Positions 2,825-5,654 of a stretch of 5,654 bases of DNA are shown here, piece after piece. The notes beneath the pieces were generated by a model. It was not told the DNA's origin. It was given only the letters and a program-made list of their open reading frames with translations, and ran no database searches. How positions within the stretch are numbered: position 1 is the first letter of the stretch; each line of letters starts with the position of its first letter. A program made the translations under genes and the position numbers. The DNA is taken from the NCBI GenBank assembly GCA_009923375.1, contig RFTO01000084.1, forward strand, positions 1 through 5,654. The letters run 5' to 3'. The DNA is from Actinomycetota bacterium (GTDB taxonomy: Bacteria; Actinomycetota; Actinomycetes; S36-B12; UBA5976).

Positions 2825-5654
2825 CGCTGACTGACAGCCATCAACGTTCCCGCGCTCTCATCTTCAAAGGCGGCGTCGGCTGCGCGGATCTTCTTCACTG
2901 CGTCATCCACGGAATCCACGAACCATTCGCTCGGCAAGCTGTCAGCAATCTCCCCGCGAGCCCCGTACATCGGCCAGCTGCGCACCACCGGGATAGCGCC
3001 GCTGGCCGCCATTTCCAGTAGGCCGACGGGGAACGACTCGCGCAGGCTAGTGCTCAACCCGTACCCAACGCTTTGGAACGCCGCAGGCAGGCTTTCGACG
3101 TAACCCATGTATTCAATCGCTTCCCGCACGTCATCCTGTCCGGCGCGGTGGCGGAACTCACGAGCGTATTCAGACTCATCTGCGCGCTTAGCCGGGAAGT
3201 CGTTGCCGAACAGTTGAAGGCGCCAGTTCGGGTCGTGCTCTCGAAGTCGAGAGAGCACCTCTAGTGCAAATACCGCGTCCTTTACTTTCTGCCCCCAACC
3301 CACCAATCCCAGAGTTCGCCGAGCAGCCGGCAGTTTGGGCAGGGAGAACCTCTGAGTGTCGATGACATTGGGGATGACATGCATCCGCACATCGCGAAGC
3401 CGCTCGCCCAAAACATCTTGCACCAAGGATTTCAGGTGATGGGAGACGAAAATGATGACGTCGACCCGCGCCCAATCTACGAGGTGAAGCCAGGTGGAGA
3501 TCGCATCAGCACCATGCATGCGGATAACTAATCGCGTCTTTGCAGGTGCAACCACGCTCGCCATCACCGCTGCCTTGTCAGCCCAATCACAGAACAACAC
3601 ATCGGCGCGCTGGATCTGGACCATCAAGCTGGGATCCCAGTCCGCGCGATCGCCCAGCGCAGCGCGCAGTCGCCGGCGCAGGGTATGGACATCGACATCG
3701 AGATATTTCTGCTCGCGATAAACCCCGGTGTTCTTCAGTTGCACCACCTCGGCCCTGCGGGCCAACACCTCAATCACAGGTGCGGTGAACCGTGGATAGG
3801 GACCGCGGGCGACCACCACACGCGTGCCTTCGCCTGTCGATGGGATGCCTTGCGGGTGCTCAGTCGTCACCGGGGATGCCAGCATTTGCCATAATCGAGA
3901 TGTGCGCAGTAGCGCCAAGTGAGCCGTTGGGTTCTTGAACAGCGGCGATTCCTCGCTGGCTGTGTTCACCGAGGCGGCAAAAACGATCTGGCACACCGCT
4001 TCCATGAGCCAAAGCGCCCGGGCGTAGTCGAATGCAGCCTGGCTTTCATCTGCAAGCTGTAGCGCCCGACTTATCAAGCCAGACGATGGATCCTCAGCGT
4101 TCTCATTCGCCCTGACCTGGAGTGCGCGCTGCCAGATGTCGATCAGAAGGGCATTGGGGTTAGCTGAGTACATCGCTGCTGCGGCATCGACCATGACGCG
4201 CGATTCATGGTGTTTGGCACCTTGCAAGAACTTCGCGAGCACCGCGACGAATGCATCCAGATCCAACGGTTCGAGAACTCCACGATCAGCCAGCTCGCGT
4301 GTGGCCTTGGGGATCGCCGGCATCAGCGCATCCGCATCCCCTGGGTGCAGACTTGCTGCAAGAAGCAGGTATCTGCGCGGCTCGCATTTGGTGATGTCCT
4401 CAATGTCACGCCTACTGAGGCTTTGCATCGCCTTCATGACTTCGAAACCGCCCGCGTCCAACGCGAGTCGAACGAACGCATGGCGAGCAACCCATGCCAC
4501 ATGGCTGTCGTGGCGCATAACATCGCGTGCTAGAAGCGTGCGTCGGTGATCATCGCGAGCCAGCTTCTGCCTCAGCCCGCGCACTCGCCGCATCACACGT
4601 GAAACTTTTCGCTTCAAACCACTTCCACGGACGACACCCACATGGTTCATTCGCCGGTAGTCAACGTCCGGGTTCAAATCCTCAGGGTTGAGATGCCCGT
4701 GGACATAGAGCACCTGAACTTTGGCACCGAGCTGGACGAGCCCGTCAACAATCCAAGCCGAAGCCTTGTATTTATGCACGCTTGTCATCACAAGCACGAC
4801 GGGTCTTTGATGCAGTCGGTATAGCGTCCACTGCGATGGTCCTTGAAATGACCAACGGCCGAGCAGCCCCTCGACTGTGAATTCGGGATTGTTCAACGAC
4901 GAGAGCTCTTCTGCATATGCGGCAACGAGTCCCTGCTCTCCCCGCAAAGTTTCTGAGGCAACGGTCTTCAGTCGTTGTTGGAGAAGCTGGGCGAATACCG
5001 GAGCGTCATCAGGGTGACCAAAGCCGTCGGTCAACGCCTTCACTGCCGAGATTACTTCCGCGATCGCCGTTTCTTTAGTCGAGTCCGCATTCGAGTGACT
5101 CAGGTCGCTAGAACCCGGCGAAGCGTCAGGGACCAAAGTCGGACCACGCTGATGCGTGCGCGTGTAGGTCTCTGCAACCAAACCAGGAGTTGCATCGAGG
5201 ATTACGCCGGCGCGAACGTAGCCAGCGAGGCACTCCGCTAGGAACACCGCATCTGCCCACGGGCCGACGCCGCTGCGCATCTGCACGCCAGTCAGCCACT
5301 CGCATGGCAAAGTCAAACCAGCCAGCGACAGCAGCGACGGCACCACTTTGTCCAAGGTGTAGGTCAGCTCGGTGTGCTTGGGGGCCTTGGGGTCAACCCA
5401 CCCCGCTGCGACGGACAACTCGGCGCGGCATGCCAAGGTGATGGTGTAACGACTCGCACGTTGCAGAACTCGCGACATGAATTGCGAGCCGATCTCATCA
5501 CGCACATCCACGAACGACACGAAGTCCGTCTCAAGGCCGGCAAGTGCGCCATTCACCTCACCGGCGCCCCCGAGCGCCCAACGAATCTCGAAATCTTCTC
5601 GAAGGTCGGCTTGTCCGGCGAGTGCGGCGGCCGTCGCCTGCATGTCAGCGCCCG
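2710..5654 (-). CDS. Large multidomain glycosyltransferase (GT2 C-terminal half + helical middle + GT4), 5' truncated
   Basis: Numbering is from the ATG at 5643. The frame stays open to the window edge, no Shine-Dalgarno precedes that ATG, and the protein begins mid-fold, so the true start lies outside. Residues 1-175 resemble the second half of a GT2 domain: DFVSFVDVRDEI (40-51) at the DxD position, LPCEWLTGVQMRSG (112-125) and WADAVFLAECL (129-139) where relatives have an ED-x-x-F motif. About 190-270 is helical. Residues 281-318 form an isolated Rossmann-like beta-alpha-beta unit (PVVLVMTSVHKYKASAW onward), then a very basic stretch (343-368) and helices to about 600. Residues 607-956 are a complete GT4 module: RMHGAD (708-713), VIPNVIDTQRF (756-766), the lysine pair in GWGQKVKD (782-789), and the E-x7-E motif ESFPVGLLE (869-877) binding the nucleotide sugar. 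Two catalytic modules suggest a bifunctional enzyme building a surface glycan or teichoic-acid-like polymer; donor and acceptor are unknown. No membrane segment is evident. Its 3' end overlaps the convergent glycosyltransferase. Confidence 0.88.
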   Translation of the reverse strand, partial: GADMQATAAALAGQADLREDFEIRWALGGAGEVNGALAGLETDFVSFVDVRDEIGSQFMSRVLQRASRYTITLACRAELSVAAGWVDPKAPKHTELTYTLDKVVPSLLSLAGLTLPCEWLTGVQMRSGVGPWADAVFLAECLAGYVRAGVILDATPGLVAETYTRTHQRGPTLVPDASPGSSDLSHSNADSTKETAIAEVISAVKALTDGFGHPDDAPVFAQLLQQRLKTVASETLRGEQGLVAAYAEELSSLNNPEFTVEGLLGRWSFQGPSQWTLYRLHQRPVVLVMTSVHKYKASAWIVDGLVQLGAKVQVLYVHGHLNPEDLNPDVDYRRMNHVGVVRGSGLKRKVSRVMRRVRGLRQKLARDDHRRTLLARDVMRHDSHVAWVARHAFVRLALDAGGFEVMKAMQSLSRRDIEDITKCEPRRYLLLAASLHPGDADALMPAIPKATRELADRGVLEPLDLDAFVAVLAKFLQGAKHHESRVMVDAAAAMYSANPNALLIDIWQRALQVRANENAEDPSSGLISRALQLADESQAAFDYARALWLMEAVCQIVFAASVNTASEESPLFKNPTAHLALLRTSRLWQMLASPVTTEHPQGIPSTGEGTRVVVARGPYPRFTAPVIEVLARRAEVVQLKNTGVYREQKYLDVDVHTLRRRLRAALGDRADWDPSLMVQIQRADVLFCDWADKAAVMASVVAPAKTRLVIRMHGADAISTWLHLVDWARVDVIIFVSHHLKSLVQDVLGERLRDVRMHVIPNVIDTQRFSLPKLPAARRTLGLVGWGQKVKDAVFALEVLSRLREHDPNWRLQLFGNDFPAKRADESEYAREFRHRAGQDDVREAIEYMGYVESLPAAFQSVGYGLSTSLRESFPVGLLEMAASGAIPVVRSWPMYGARGEIADSLPSEWFVDSVDDAVKKIRAADAAFEDESAGTLMAVSQRYGREVVEDAYARVVLGSNAAMEQSACSVADCESRPVL

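Noticed and set aside
4136..4549. 137-codon plus-strand open frame inside the large glycosyltransferase
   Set aside because: Ser/Arg/Ala-rich low-complexity product, exactly antisense to the helical middle region, with no recognisable motif; typical of antisense frames in GC-rich coding DNA.
5641..5643. ATG at 5643 as the true start of the large glycosyltransferase
   Set aside because: The frame stays open upstream to the edge, no Shine-Dalgarno precedes it, and the protein would begin in the middle of a GT2 fold without its nucleotide-binding first half.
1..5654. Mobile element, CRISPR array, tRNA or rRNA gene
   Set aside because: No transposase or integrase motifs, no regularly spaced repeat-spacer pattern, and no cloverleaf or rRNA-like sequence was seen on reading both strands.

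Overview
The window looks like a piece of an actinobacterial chromosome. The support is moderately GC-rich coding sequence, a compact GatB/YqeY-family protein with an Ala-rich C-terminus, a DUF805 membrane protein with a Pro-rich cytoplasmic head, and two glycosyltransferases (GTs) of the kind found in Gram-positive envelope-polysaccharide or teichoic-acid gene clusters. I cannot name a genus from the sequence.

Layout: bases 1-173 hold the 3' end of an open frame entering from the left edge (unrecognised C-terminal tail). Bases 174-344 are non-coding and carry three small inverted repeats ahead of the GatB/YqeY gene (345-809, +). A 64-base convergent gap, including an imperfect hairpin, separates it from a DUF805 membrane protein (874-1356, -), which has a perfect AGGAGG ribosome binding site. 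Bases 1357-1600 are a divergent intergenic region with a cluster of short repeated words. It leads into a GT-B type glycosyltransferase (1601-2824, +). The rest of the window (2710 to the right edge, -) is one very large multidomain glycosyltransferase: the C-terminal half of a GT2 fold, a long mainly helical middle, and a complete GT4 module. Its true start lies beyond the right edge.

The two glycosyltransferases converge and overlap by 115 bases at their 3' ends, in a phase where third codon positions face third codon positions. They probably act in the same surface-glycan pathway, but acceptor, donor sugar and product cannot be read from the sequence. The GatB/YqeY and DUF805 genes look like ordinary chromosomal genes with no evident link to glycan synthesis.

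I found no transposase, integrase, tRNA, rRNA, CRISPR array or toxin-antitoxin pair. I see no convincing new multi-gene system. The points most worth a second look are the overlapping glycosyltransferase pair, the architecture of the giant enzyme (including a changed DxD motif and an isolated Rossmann-like segment), and the repeat cluster upstream of the smaller glycosyltransferase.
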